Shown: piece after piece, positions 53,547 to 62,619 of the stretch
Position numbering within the stretch: the first letter of the stretch is position 1
How the letters are laid out: every line of letters starts with the position of its first letter
Assembly: GCF_038396845.1 (NCBI RefSeq)
Contig: NZ_CP151587.1
Coordinates: forward strand, 2,516,001-2,580,000
DNA: 64,000 nt
Origin: Gymnodinialimonas sp. 57CJ19
Lineage (GTDB): Bacteria > Pseudomonadota > Alphaproteobacteria > Rhodobacterales > Rhodobacteraceae
Direction: 5' to 3'
Position numbers and translations under genes: made by a program
The notes under the pieces: model-generated
What the model was told of the DNA's origin: nothing
Database searches by the model: none
What the model saw: only the letters and a program-made list of their open reading frames with translations

Positions 53547-54739
53547 ACAAACCTCTGAAACAGCACCTGATTGACCCAGAGATCTGCATCCGCTGCTACA
53601 CCTGCGAGATGACCTGCCCTGTGGGCGCGATCGAGCATGACGACAACAACGTCGTGGTAAATGCCGACGCCTGCAACTTCTGCATGGATTGCATTCCGGT
53701 CTGCCCGACAGGCTCCATCGACGAATGGCGCGTGGTCAACACGCCCTATACGCTGGAAGAACAATACGAGTTTGACGAGCTGCCCGAACAGGGCGAGGTC
53801 GACCAACCCGACGCGAGTGGTACTGAGGCGGGCGACGCCGAAGTGGACCCCGTAGCGGCCCTGCTGGCCGAGGCGCACAAGGGCGCGGGCGGTAAGGCAA
53901 AGGCCCCGGCGACGGCCTCCAAGCCCGCCATTAACCTGCATAATCTGGGCCACCCGGTAGAGGCCGTGGTGCAAGGCAACTACCGTCTGACCGCAGAGGA
54001 CTCTGACGCGGACGTGCGCCACATCATCCTGGATTTCCAGGGCAAGCCGTTCCCGGTACTTGAAGGTCAGTCCCTGGGCATCATCGCGCCGGGCACCGAC
54101 GCCGATGGCAACGCCCATCTGCCACGCCTCTATTCCGTGTCCAGCCCGCGTGACGGCGAGCGGCCGGGGTATCATAATGTCTCTCTCACCGTGAAGCGGG
54201 AAGAGGGGGGGCTTTGCTCCAACTACGTGTGTGATCTGGAGATCGGCGCGAAGGTTAATATCACCGGGCCGTTCGGCGCGACGTTCCTGTTGCCCTCTGA
54301 CCCCGATGCGCGGCTTCTAATGATCTGCACCGGCACCGGATCCGCCCCGATGCGGTCGTTCACCATGGCGCGGCAACGCACTGTGGGGACCAAACCCGGC
54401 GGCATGATGATGTTCTTCGGCGCCCGCACCCCCGATAGCCTGCCGTACTTCGGGCCGCTCAAGAAAATGCCCGATGAATTGCTGCACAAACACCTTGTGT
54501 TCAGCCGGATGCCCGGCGCGGAAAAGGAATACGTGCAAGACCGCATGCGCGCGGAAGAAGACGCCGTGGCCGAATACCTGAAAGACCCCAAGACCCACAT
54601 CTATATCTGTGGCCTCAAGGGGATGGAGGAAGGGGTGGAGAAAGCCTTCACCAACATCGCGGAATCCATTGGGGAACAATGGCTTAACCTGCGCGATGCC
54701 ATGCGGGAAGATGGCCGATACCATGTGGAGACGTATTAA
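53543..54739 (+). CDS. boxA: Benzoyl-CoA 2,3-epoxidase, reductase subunit
   Basis: NADPH-dependent reductase of 398 residues that feeds electrons to BoxB. The N-terminus has two [4Fe-4S] motifs, CIRCYTCEMTCPVGAI and CNFCMDCIPVCPTGSI. A linker near residues 85-125 leads to an FAD/NADPH module (LPRLYSVSSPRDGERPGYHN, LCSNYVCDLEIG, MICTGTGSAPMRSF, YICGLKGMEEGV). It begins with GTG, overlapping the small cysteine protein. It is only slightly shorter than characterised BoxA. Confidence 0.95.
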   Translation: MNKPLKQHLIDPEICIRCYTCEMTCPVGAIEHDDNNVVVNADACNFCMDCIPVCPTGSIDEWRVVNTPYTLEEQYEFDELPEQGEVDQPDASGTEAGDAEVDPVAALLAEAHKGAGGKAKAPATASKPAINLHNLGHPVEAVVQGNYRLTAEDSDADVRHIILDFQGKPFPVLEGQSLGIIAPGTDADGNAHLPRLYSVSSPRDGERPGYHNVSLTVKREEGGLCSNYVCDLEIGAKVNITGPFGATFLLPSDPDARLLMICTGTGSAPMRSFTMARQRTVGTKPGGMMMFFGARTPDSLPYFGPLKKMPDELLHKHLVFSRMPGAEKEYVQDRMRAEEDAVAEYLKDPKTHIYICGLKGMEEGVEKAFTNIAESIGEQWLNLRDAMREDGRYHVETY

Positions 54740-55207
54740 GTGGCCCCCATGTCCGACAAGGGCCGTCCCGCCACGGCATTGCAGCACAAGATCAACGTCA
54801 CGTGGGGCGATTGTGACCCCGCAAAGATCGTCTACACCGGGCGTCTTCCGTGGTTCGCACTCGATGCCATCAACAGCTGGTGGGAGGCCCATCTGGACGG
54901 CGACGGTTGGTTCCAGATGGAGACAGACCGTAATTTCGGTACGCCTTTTGTGCGGTTGGAAATGGATTTCCGCACACCGGTCACGCCACGCCATGATCTG
55001 ATTTGCCATGTCTGGCCCGAGAAGTTGGGCGAAAGCTCGATCACCTTCCGGGTGGACGGTGAACAGGACGGGAAGCTGTGTTTCTCGACTCGCACGGTGA
55101 GCGTTTTCATCGTGGCCGACCAGTTCAAGAAGCAACGCGCCCCAGAAGAAGTGCGCGCAATTATTGAACCGCTGATTGCCGCGCAACCCAAGGGTTATGA
55201 TGCCTGA
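54740..55207 (+). CDS. Acyl-CoA thioesterase (4-hydroxybenzoyl-CoA thioesterase type)
   Basis: Hot-dog-fold thioesterase of 155 residues. The active-site segment VTWGDCDPAKIVYTGRLP, with catalytic Asp, matches 4-hydroxybenzoyl-CoA thioesterases, and FGTPFVRLEMDFRTPV follows. It may release CoA from blocked aryl-CoA intermediates when the pathway backs up. The GTG at 54740 has GGAG nine bases upstream; the ATG at 54749 is an alternative. It overlaps boxR by ATGATG. Confidence 0.87.
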   Translation: MAPMSDKGRPATALQHKINVTWGDCDPAKIVYTGRLPWFALDAINSWWEAHLDGDGWFQMETDRNFGTPFVRLEMDFRTPVTPRHDLICHVWPEKLGESSITFRVDGEQDGKLCFSTRTVSVFIVADQFKKQRAPEEVRAIIEPLIAAQPKGYDA

Positions 55208-56099
55208 CGACATCCGACATATGCCTTTTGAAGAAGACGTTGCCGACCTGATCGCCCATGTCGGCCGCACGGTATTGTCTTTGCGCAAGGCAAGGCGGAT
55301 GTCGCGGCGGGAATTGTCGGAAACATCAGGCGTGTCGCCCCGGTATTTGGCGAAGCTGGAAGCAGGCGATGGCAACATCTCGATCGGGTTGCTCAAGCGG
55401 GTGGCATTGGCGTTGGACACCCCGGTAGAGCAGCTTTTGGTCCGCGAGGATCACCAAGGCGCGGAAATCAGGCATCTGACGCAGATGTACCGCCGCGCCG
55501 ATGCCGGCACGCGGGCCCGCGTGTTGCAAATGCTGGACCCCGCCCGGACCCGCGCCCAAAAGGCCGAAAGATTGTGTCTCGTGGGCCTGCGCGGCGCGGG
55601 GAAATCGACTTTGGGCGCGAAACTCGCGGTGACGTTTGATGCGCCTTTCATCGAACTGAACGATGAGATTGAGCGCAGCGCGGGCATCCCCGTGGCTGAG
55701 ATCATCGCGCTATATGGTCAGGAAGGGTATCGCCAGCTAGAGGCAGATACTCTTGATAATATTGTGAAAAAACATGAACGCGCCATCGTTGCCGTAGCAG
55801 GCGGGATCGTATCCGAGGAAACGACGTTTCAGCAGTTGCTGTCGCGGTTCCATACCGTTTGGCTGCGCACGTCGCCCAATGAGCATATGGAACGGGTCCG
55901 CGCCCAAGGCGATGTACGGCCGATGGAAGGCAACCCGCAGGCGATGCTGCAATTGCGCCAGATCCTGAAGGCACGCGAAGTCTATTACTCCCAGGCGGAC
56001 CACCTGCTAGATACCGGCGGGAAGCCTGTGGAGGTGAGCCAGGCCGAGCTGTCCGACCTGATCCAAACCTATCAAATTCTGGGCTCCGATCGCCGCTGA
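55197..56099 (+). CDS. boxR: BoxR/BzdR-type regulator (XRE helix-turn-helix fused to a shikimate-kinase-like domain)
   Basis: A 300-residue repressor. Residues about 15-80 are an XRE-type helix-turn-helix (VLSLRKARRMSRRELSETSG, YLAKLEAGDGNISIGLL), then a linker, and residues 125-300 resemble shikimate kinase with P-loop GLRGAGKST and the NDEIERSAGIPVAEI segment. This fusion is specific to BzdR/BoxR, which release their operators on binding benzoyl-CoA. TGCA-containing palindromes at 46574 and 49956 are probable sites. The start is one of two adjacent ATGs overlapping the thioesterase stop. Confidence 0.93.
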   Translation: MMPDDIRHMPFEEDVADLIAHVGRTVLSLRKARRMSRRELSETSGVSPRYLAKLEAGDGNISIGLLKRVALALDTPVEQLLVREDHQGAEIRHLTQMYRRADAGTRARVLQMLDPARTRAQKAERLCLVGLRGAGKSTLGAKLAVTFDAPFIELNDEIERSAGIPVAEIIALYGQEGYRQLEADTLDNIVKKHERAIVAVAGGIVSEETTFQQLLSRFHTVWLRTSPNEHMERVRAQGDVRPMEGNPQAMLQLRQILKAREVYYSQADHLLDTGGKPVEVSQAELSDLIQTYQILGSDRR

Positions 56100-56137
56100 T
56101 CGCGTCCAATGTCCTAGCACACATGAGGAGAGCACCC

Positions 56138-58204
56138 ATGAGCGTGACCACCCGCCGCGAAGAAAACGTCGGCTACGTCGAGATCAACAACGCCCCGGTT
56201 AACGCCATTAACCAAGCGGTGCGCCAAGGCTTGCTGGATGCCGTGCGGTGGGCCGAAAAAGAGATGTTGGACCGCGTGATCGTGACCGGCGCGGGCCGCG
56301 CTTTTGCTGCCGGTGCCGACGCCAAGGAATTCGACAAAGCGCCGGTGGAACCTCATCTGCCCGACGTGATGAACGCCATTGACGAAAGCTTCGTGCCTTG
56401 GGTGGCGGCGATCAACGGGGTGGCCCTTGGGGGCGGCGCTGAAATCGCCATGGCATGCCGGATGCGGATCATGGCGCCTGGCGCCCAAATTGGCCTGCCG
56501 GAAGTGACCTTGGGTGTGATCCCCGGTGCCGGTGGCACGGCGCGTTTGCCGCGTCTTGTGGGGCTGGAAACGGCGCTCGACCTGATTACCAGCGGCAAGC
56601 CGTTGCGTGCGCAAGCGGCGTTGGACGCGGGCTTGGTCCATGTGATCGAAGAGGACCCGGTAGAGGCCGCCTTCATGGTCAACACCGAGGAACTGGGCTG
56701 CATTGTGCCGACATGGGAATTCAACCCGCCCGAAGCGGATGCCGATGTTCTGGCGGCGGCGCGTGACCGTGTGGCCAAAAAGATGTCGGGCCAAATCGCC
56801 CCGCAACGCGCCATTGATGTGATTGAGGCTGGCCTTTCGCTGCCGTTCCACGAGGCGCTGACCATTGAACGCGCGGCCTTCATCGAGCTGAAGGGCGGCG
56901 ATCAGGCCAAGGCGCTGCGCCATATCTTCTTTGCCGAACGTGGTGCCAAAGCGCCCGCCGATCTGGACGCGGCACCTGTCGCCTTGGATCACATTGCGGT
57001 TGTCGGTGGCGGCACCATGGGCGCGGGCATCGCCTATGCTTTGCTGAACGCGGGGCTGCGCGTGACGCTGCTGGAAACTGACGCCGACGGGGTGGCGCGT
57101 GCCAAGGCCAACGTCGACAAGATCATCGAGGCGAGCCTGAAGCGCGGCATGATTGACGCGGCTCGCGCCGACGATCACCGCGCCCGCCTGACGCTGAGCC
57201 ATGATTACGCGGACGCGGCCGGTGCGACCCTCGCCATCGAGGCCGCGTTTGAATCAATGGAGGTGAAGCGCGACGTCTTCGCCAAGTTGGAAGCGGTCAT
57301 GGGCGCCGATGCGATCCTGGCCTCCAACACCTCGTACCTTGACGTGAATGAGATCGCGGCCTGCGTTTCCGACCCGTCCCGTGTGGTGGGGCTGCACTTC
57401 TTCGCGCCTGCCCACATCATGAAACTACTAGAGATCGTGAACGCCGATGCCACCAGCGATGTGGCGCTGGCCACGGGTTTTGCGCTGGCCAAGAAGCTGC
57501 GCAAGGTGCCGGTGTTGGCGGGTGTCTGCGATGGTTTCATCGGCAACCGCATTCTGGCCCGCTACCGCGAGGCGGCCGATACGGTGCTGATGGACGGCTC
57601 CACCCCGTGGGAAATTGATGAAGCCATGGTCGCCTTTGGCTACGCCATGGGCCTGTATGAAACGCAAGACCTGTCCGGCCTTGATATCTCCCACGCTAAT
57701 CGCCGCCGCCAAGACGCCACACGCGACCCGAACCGGCGCTACATTCCCATTGCGGACCGGATGGTGGAACTGGGCAAACTGGGCCGCAAGACCGGGGCAG
57801 GGTGGTATCGCTACCCCGGGGGGGGCGGCAAGGTGGAAGACCCCATCGTGGCTGATCTGGCCCTTGAGGAAGCCCATTTCGCCGGGATCACCCGGGTTGA
57901 GTATTCCGAGGATGAAATCCGCGACCGTCTGCTGCACGCCATGATAAACGAAGCCGCGGATATTCTGCACGAAGGCATCGCCCAATCGGCCCGTGACATC
58001 GACGTGGTCACGGTCTTTGGCTACGGCTTCCCGCGATGGCGCGGCGGCTTGATGCATTTCGCCGACACGCTCGGAGCCAAGGCGATCGTGGCGCAGCTAG
58101 AGGAATACGCCAAGGAAGACCCGCTTGTCTGGAAGGTGTCTCCGCTTCTGTTGCAATGCGCCAAGGATGGCACGGCGCTGGCTGACGCGACGCCTGCGCC
58201 ATGA
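56138..58204 (+). CDS. Bifunctional enoyl-CoA hydratase/3-hydroxyacyl-CoA dehydrogenase (FadJ-like)
   Basis: A 688-residue beta-oxidation enzyme. The N-terminal crotonase domain (VTGAGRAFAAGADAKEF, NGVALGGGAEIAMACRMRI) is followed near residue 287 by an NAD-binding 3-hydroxyacyl-CoA dehydrogenase domain (VVGGGTMGAGIAYALLNAG, ILASNTSYLDVNEIA, GLHFFAPAHIMKLLE) and two C-terminal repeats (FIGNRILARYREAAD, GYGFPRWRGG). In this operon it should carry the dehydroadipyl-CoA product toward succinyl-CoA and acetyl-CoA. The ATG at 56138 has GAGGAG upstream. Confidence 0.9.
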   Translation: MSVTTRREENVGYVEINNAPVNAINQAVRQGLLDAVRWAEKEMLDRVIVTGAGRAFAAGADAKEFDKAPVEPHLPDVMNAIDESFVPWVAAINGVALGGGAEIAMACRMRIMAPGAQIGLPEVTLGVIPGAGGTARLPRLVGLETALDLITSGKPLRAQAALDAGLVHVIEEDPVEAAFMVNTEELGCIVPTWEFNPPEADADVLAAARDRVAKKMSGQIAPQRAIDVIEAGLSLPFHEALTIERAAFIELKGGDQAKALRHIFFAERGAKAPADLDAAPVALDHIAVVGGGTMGAGIAYALLNAGLRVTLLETDADGVARAKANVDKIIEASLKRGMIDAARADDHRARLTLSHDYADAAGATLAIEAAFESMEVKRDVFAKLEAVMGADAILASNTSYLDVNEIAACVSDPSRVVGLHFFAPAHIMKLLEIVNADATSDVALATGFALAKKLRKVPVLAGVCDGFIGNRILARYREAADTVLMDGSTPWEIDEAMVAFGYAMGLYETQDLSGLDISHANRRRQDATRDPNRRYIPIADRMVELGKLGRKTGAGWYRYPGGGGKVEDPIVADLALEEAHFAGITRVEYSEDEIRDRLLHAMINEAADILHEGIAQSARDIDVVTVFGYGFPRWRGGLMHFADTLGAKAIVAQLEEYAKEDPLVWKVSPLLLQCAKDGTALADATPAP

Positions 58205-59214
58205 AGTATCGTCTGCTGGGACATTCCGGCCTGCGGGTCTCGGAACTTGCATTGGGCTCGCTGAATTTCGGCGAGGCCAAGGCCTGGGGCGCGGATCGGG
58301 AGGCATCCCTTGCGGTCCTGTCGCGCTTTGCCGAGGCGGGCGGAATCCTGATCGACAGCGCCCCGAACTATGGTAATGGGGCCGCCGAAGAGATCATCGG
58401 AGAGTTCATCGCCCCGCGCCGGGATGAGGTGGTGGTTTCGACCAAATATACCGCCTCGGGCAGCCCCCACGTGCTGGCGGGCGGCAATAGCGCGCGCACC
58501 ATGGTGGCTTCGGTCGAACGTAGTCTCAAGAGGTTAAAGACGGATCATATCGACTTATTTTGGCTGCATTTCTGGGATGGAACCACACCGCTGGAAGAGA
58601 TCTTGAAAGGCTTTGACGCGCTGATCACGTCGGGAAAAATCCGCTACATTGGTTTCTCGGACGTGCCAGCCTGGTTGGTCAGCCGGGCGCTGACGATGTC
58701 AGAGTTTCGCGGATGGGCCCGCCCGGCGGCGGTGCAGGTGGAATATTCCCTTGCGGCCCGCGAGGCGGAGCGAGAATTTCTGCCAATGGCGGCCGCCCTC
58801 GATCTTGGTGTCGTCGGCTGGGGCGCGCTTGCCGCAGGCGCGTTGAGCGGTGGCAGTAATCCGCAGCGGCGCCCGACGGACAAGGTGCCAAGCCACATCC
58901 GCAAGACCGCGGAAGCCGTCAGTCAGATTGCCGATGAAGCAGGGCTATCCCTGCGTGAACTGGCCCTGCGCTGGCTTTTGCGTTCCGGTCAGTCGGCCCC
59001 GGTAGTCCCCCTGATCGGGGCCCGGAATGAGGCGCAGCTTTCTGAGAGCTTGCGGGCCGCGGATGGCCCCTTGGATGAAGCCCTTGCGGATCGCTTGACG
59101 GAGGCCACAGCCCCACGCCTGGGTTTCCCCCATGACTTGATCAAATCGCCCTATCTGCGCCGTTTCGCCCTTGGCAAAGACAACGAAATCCACCCCTTCC
59201 GGCCCCGCGCCTGA
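58201..59214 (+). CDS. Aldo/keto reductase
   Basis: A 337-residue AKR-family oxidoreductase. The catalytic tetrad is visible: Asp in ILIDSAPNYGNGAAE with its Tyr, Lys in VVSTKYTASG, and His in DLFWLHFWDG. The NADPH-binding end VVPLIGARNEAQLSESL is present. It resembles aryl-alcohol-dehydrogenase-type AKRs. It overlaps the FadJ-like gene by ATGA and so belongs to the benzoate operon. Its substrate might be a semialdehyde or aromatic aldehyde; this is inference. Confidence 0.87.
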   Translation: MKYRLLGHSGLRVSELALGSLNFGEAKAWGADREASLAVLSRFAEAGGILIDSAPNYGNGAAEEIIGEFIAPRRDEVVVSTKYTASGSPHVLAGGNSARTMVASVERSLKRLKTDHIDLFWLHFWDGTTPLEEILKGFDALITSGKIRYIGFSDVPAWLVSRALTMSEFRGWARPAAVQVEYSLAAREAEREFLPMAAALDLGVVGWGALAAGALSGGSNPQRRPTDKVPSHIRKTAEAVSQIADEAGLSLRELALRWLLRSGQSAPVVPLIGARNEAQLSESLRAADGPLDEALADRLTEATAPRLGFPHDLIKSPYLRRFALGKDNEIHPFRPRA

Positions 59215-59224
59215 AGGGGAGACC

Positions 59225-59452
59225 CTACCAGTTCCGGCAATAATCCGGCGCGGCTTCCAGCCGTGGGTTTTCATCTTGGAGCGATTGGCAGGCGTCGTGC
59301 TGTTTACAAGCGGCACACCGTAAAACCGCAGAGCGCAAGGCGTATGCATTCGCGGTGGAGGTCACGGCCTCGGTTCCCGGAACATGGGTTCCCAAGCGCT
59401 CCGCCATGCCTGTCATCAGGGTGCAGCTCTCGTCTATCTTTCTTAAAAACAT
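59225..59452 (-). CDS. DUF6455-family small protein
   Basis: A 75-residue protein with the DUF6455 pattern common in Rhodobacterales: an N-terminal helix (LMTGMAERLG), then LRCAACKQHDACQSLQ and a final CRNW cysteine, giving Cys-x2-Cys-x5-Cys plus one more. It probably binds iron or zinc. Function unknown. It converges on the aldo/keto reductase gene with a ten-base gap. The ATG at 59452 is chosen because residues before it look unlike the family. Confidence 0.72.
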   Translation of the reverse strand: MFLRKIDESCTLMTGMAERLGTHVPGTEAVTSTANAYALRSAVLRCAACKQHDACQSLQDENPRLEAAPDYCRNW

Positions 59453-59563
59453 GATAAATCTCTGTGTGTTGGGTCGATTATGTCCATCTTGGCCGTATCC
59501 GCAGTGCTGCGCCTTGATCTGTGTCAAAACCGGTGTGAGGAGGTTTCTTGACGGGTATATTTA

Positions 59564-59573
59564 ATAAGTATAC
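59564..59573 (+). promoter_or_regulatory. Candidate operator ATAAGTATAC upstream of the FAD hydroxylase
   Basis: It lies 39 bases before the start, in an AT-rich patch (59555-59585), and is identical to the ten bases upstream of the PaaG-like gene (45993-46002, minus strand). This suggests a common regulator, most simply the MarR protein at 46044-46526. Confidence 0.4.
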
Positions 59574-59612
59574 GTACTATATTGAGCAGGCCTTGGGGGG
59601 AGATGTCGCGCG

Positions 59613-61490
59613 ATGCAGTATCATTTGGACGGGTTTCGTCCCGGCGACCCGTGCGTTGCGCAGGCAGATGCACATACCGACGAGAAGGCCGCTCAGGTCG
59701 ATGTGGCGATCATCGGTTGCGGCCCTGCGGGCCTGACGCTGGCGGCGCAATTGGCAGTGATTGGCGGGATGTCCGTGCGGATATTTGACCGCAAGTCGGG
59801 GCCGCTGGAAGTGGGTCAAGCCGATGGCATTGCATGCCGCTCGATGGAGATGTTCGAGGCTTTCGGCTTTGTGGACCGCGTGCGGCGCGAAGCCTATTGG
59901 GTCAATGAAACAACCTTCTGGCGTCCCAAGGCGGGGGCTGAAGGATTGCGCCGGGCAGACCGCATCCAAGATGTGGAAGATGACCTGTCCCACCAACCCC
60001 ATGTGATCCTCAACCAAGCGCGTATCCACGATTTCTACCTTGAAGTGATGCAGAACGCACCGGCGCGGCTGACCCCAGATTACAATCGCGATCTTACCTC
60101 TCTGACGCGCGAAGAGGCGGCGGAATACCCGGTGACGGCGGTGTTTGATTGCCTCGATGCGCCGGGGCAGACGGAAACGGTGCAAGCGAAATACGTGGTT
60201 GGCTGTGATGGCGCACGCAGTGCGGTGCGCCGTTCATTAGGCCATGCCTTGAAGGGCGACGCGGCGCGGCAGCTTTGGGGGGTGATGGATGTTCTCGCTG
60301 TCACGGATTTCCCGGACATTCGGCTGAAATGCGCCATCCAATCTGCGTCGGCGGGCAGCATCCTGCTGATCCCACGCGAGGGCGGCTATATAGTGCGCCT
60401 CTACATTGAGTTGGACGCGCTGCACGGCGATGAACGTGCCGCCGACCGCAACGTTTCGGCGCAGATGTTGGCGCAAAAGGCCCAGGCCATTCTGGCCCCC
60501 TACAGCTTCGATGTGAAAGAAGTGGCGTGGTGGTCCGCTTACGAGATCGGCCAACGGGTCTGCGACCGATTTGATGACGCGACGGGGCCGGATGGCACCG
60601 ACCAGCCGCCACGCATCTTTATTGCCGGTGATGCCTGCCACACCCATAGCCCGAAGGCGGGGCAGGGGATGAATGTGTCGATGGCGGATACGTTTAACCT
60701 TGGGTGGAAGTTGGCCTCGGTCCTGAAGGGGCAAGCGCGGCCTGCGTTGCTGTCCACCTATTCGTCCGAGCGCCAAGCCAAGGCGCAAGAGCTGATCGAC
60801 TTTGACCGCGACATGGCGCGGTTGTTCAGCGAAAAACCCAAGACGCCCGCGGAAGAAGCCCAGTTTCAACGCTATTTCCAGACCCACGGCCGCTACACGG
60901 CGGGGGTCGAGACGACCTATGCGCCGTCGCAGATTGTGGGGGAGGCGACGCATCAGCATTTGGCGCGCGGGCAACGCATCGGCAAGCGCTTCCACTCGGC
61001 GCCGGTGATCCGGCTGGCCGATGCCAAGCCCCTACAATTGGCAGAGTGTCTGGAGGCCGATGGCCGTTGGCGGCTGATTGCGTTTGCCGCCGCCGATGAT
61101 GACGGTGCGCCAGGGCGCGGCGTGGCGAGGCTGTGTGATTTCCTGTCGCAAGACCCACGCTCGCCTGTGCGCCGACATGGGACTGCGGATGCGGACAGGG
61201 TGATTGATACCCGCGCCGTATTTCAGCAACCGCACCGGACGCTTGACCTGGCAGCCATGCCGCCGCTGCTTTTGCCCCGAAAAGGGCGGTTTCACTTGCG
61301 GGATTACGAGAAGATTTTCACCGTCACGGGCGACGACGCTCAGGACATCTTTGACATGCGCGGCATTGATCGCCGGGAAGGCGCATTGGTCGTCATCCGC
61401 CCGGATCATTTCGTGGCGCATGTCTTGCCGTTGGACGGCCTCGATGCGCTTGCGCGTTTCTTTGATGGGATATTCCGAGCGCCTGCATAG
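59613..61490 (+). CDS. FAD-dependent aromatic hydroxylase (phenol/3-hydroxybenzoate monooxygenase type)
   Basis: Flavoprotein monooxygenase of 625 residues. The FAD fingerprint VAIIGCGPAGLTLAAQLAV begins near residue 31, the DG motif VVGCDGARSAVRRSLG near 190, and the second FAD motif FIAGDACHTHSPKAGQGMNV near 335. A C-terminal thioredoxin-like domain (after residue 440) matches the phenol 2-monooxygenase/3-hydroxybenzoate 4-monooxygenase branch. It would hydroxylate a phenolic acid, extending the aromatic capacity of the region. GGGGGGA precedes the ATG. Confidence 0.87.
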   Translation: MQYHLDGFRPGDPCVAQADAHTDEKAAQVDVAIIGCGPAGLTLAAQLAVIGGMSVRIFDRKSGPLEVGQADGIACRSMEMFEAFGFVDRVRREAYWVNETTFWRPKAGAEGLRRADRIQDVEDDLSHQPHVILNQARIHDFYLEVMQNAPARLTPDYNRDLTSLTREEAAEYPVTAVFDCLDAPGQTETVQAKYVVGCDGARSAVRRSLGHALKGDAARQLWGVMDVLAVTDFPDIRLKCAIQSASAGSILLIPREGGYIVRLYIELDALHGDERAADRNVSAQMLAQKAQAILAPYSFDVKEVAWWSAYEIGQRVCDRFDDATGPDGTDQPPRIFIAGDACHTHSPKAGQGMNVSMADTFNLGWKLASVLKGQARPALLSTYSSERQAKAQELIDFDRDMARLFSEKPKTPAEEAQFQRYFQTHGRYTAGVETTYAPSQIVGEATHQHLARGQRIGKRFHSAPVIRLADAKPLQLAECLEADGRWRLIAFAAADDDGAPGRGVARLCDFLSQDPRSPVRRHGTADADRVIDTRAVFQQPHRTLDLAAMPPLLLPRKGRFHLRDYEKIFTVTGDDAQDIFDMRGIDRREGALVVIRPDHFVAHVLPLDGLDALARFFDGIFRAPA

Positions 61491-61570
61491 GGAATGTAAT
61501 CAGGGCACCCCTTGGCCACAAACCCAATGGCTTTTTGGTTGCATGTTCCTTCGGGGGGCAAAACGTTTTG

Positions 61571-61596
61571 CGATATAACTATTATTCTATATATCG
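61571..61596 (+). promoter_or_regulatory. AT-rich palindrome before the amidohydrolase
   Basis: Arms CGATATA (61571-61577) and TATATCG (61590-61596) flank a 12-base AT-rich centre, 20 bases ahead of the start codon. It is a probable operator. Confidence 0.5.
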
Positions 61597-61616
61597 ACCA
61601 AAAGAGGAGGCGCATC

Positions 61617-62504
61617 ATGGTCGATTTCAGCAAGGTCCGAGCGATTGATTTCCACACCCACGCCGAGGAGCCGTGCAACCATGGCCGCGACGATGGGTAC
61701 AATGAATTTCAGGCCGGAATGGCGGCCTACTTCAAGAATCCCGCAGGCGCTGAAGGGATGTTGCCCACCGTGCAAGACACCGCCGCCTACTACCGCGAGC
61801 GCAATATTGCCGCCGTGATCTTCCCCGTCGATGCCGAGCGCGAGACCGGGTTTCGCCGCTATTCCAATGAAGAAGTGGCCGGGATCTGTGCCGAAAATGA
61901 CGATATCCTGATCCCCTTCGCGTCGATTGACCCCCATAAGGGCAAGGCAGGCGCACGCGAAGTCCGCCGCTTGGTTCGCGATTTCGGGGTGCGCGGGTTC
62001 AAGTTTCATCCGACGATGCAGGGCTTTTTCCCTAACGACCGCGACGCCTGCTACACGGTGCTCGAGGCTTGCGCGGAAGAGGGCGTGATAACCCTGTTTC
62101 ACACCGGGCAAACCGGTGTCGGGTCCGGGATGCGTGGCGGCATGGGGATGCGACTGAAGTATTCCAACCCGATGCATCTGGATGATGTGGCCGTCGATTT
62201 CCCGGACATGCCGATCATTCTGGCCCACCCCTCATTTCCCTGGACGGAAGAGGGGCTGGCGGTCTGTCAGCACAAGCCCAACGTCTACTACGACATGAGC
62301 GGCTGGAGCCCGAAGTATTTCCCCGAGACCTTCATCCGCTACGCCAATTCTATCCTGAAAAAGAAGATGCTGTTTGGCTCGGACTGGCCTGCCATCACGC
62401 CGGACCGCTGGTTGGCAGATTTCGAGAACGCCCCCTTCAAGGACGAGGTGCGCCCCTTGATCCTGAAGGAAAACGCGATGCGTTTGTTGGGCGAAACCAC
62501 GTGA
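61617..62504 (+). CDS. Amidohydrolase-family protein (ACMSD-like TIM barrel)
   Basis: A 295-residue metal-dependent amidohydrolase (amidohydrolase-2 clan). Metal-binding features are IDFHTHAEE (His-x-His), GFKFHPTMQGFFPND, LFHTGQTGVG, ILAHPSFPW and the late Asp in LFGSDWPAI. Relatives include aromatic-acid decarboxylases and 2-pyrone or oxo-acid hydrolases; the place next to an aromatic hydroxylase suggests such a role. AGAGGAGG precedes the ATG at 61617, and the upstream open frame crosses the promoter palindrome. Confidence 0.82.
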   Translation: MVDFSKVRAIDFHTHAEEPCNHGRDDGYNEFQAGMAAYFKNPAGAEGMLPTVQDTAAYYRERNIAAVIFPVDAERETGFRRYSNEEVAGICAENDDILIPFASIDPHKGKAGAREVRRLVRDFGVRGFKFHPTMQGFFPNDRDACYTVLEACAEEGVITLFHTGQTGVGSGMRGGMGMRLKYSNPMHLDDVAVDFPDMPIILAHPSFPWTEEGLAVCQHKPNVYYDMSGWSPKYFPETFIRYANSILKKKMLFGSDWPAITPDRWLADFENAPFKDEVRPLILKENAMRLLGETT

Positions 62505-62619
62505 TCGTGCGGCCATAAGGCGGAGCCGAAATTGAAACGTGGATCGGCCCGATTGCAGCCGTGGTGCTGATCGCGGGCCATGCCATTTCAGCAAACGGCC
62601 CGCGGTCCGCCCTCGTGGT

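Noticed and set aside
55577..56090. A shikimate kinase gene (aroK)
   Set aside because: The kinase-like domain is fused to an XRE helix-turn-helix in the BoxR arrangement next to box genes; it is a ligand-sensing domain, not the biosynthetic enzyme.
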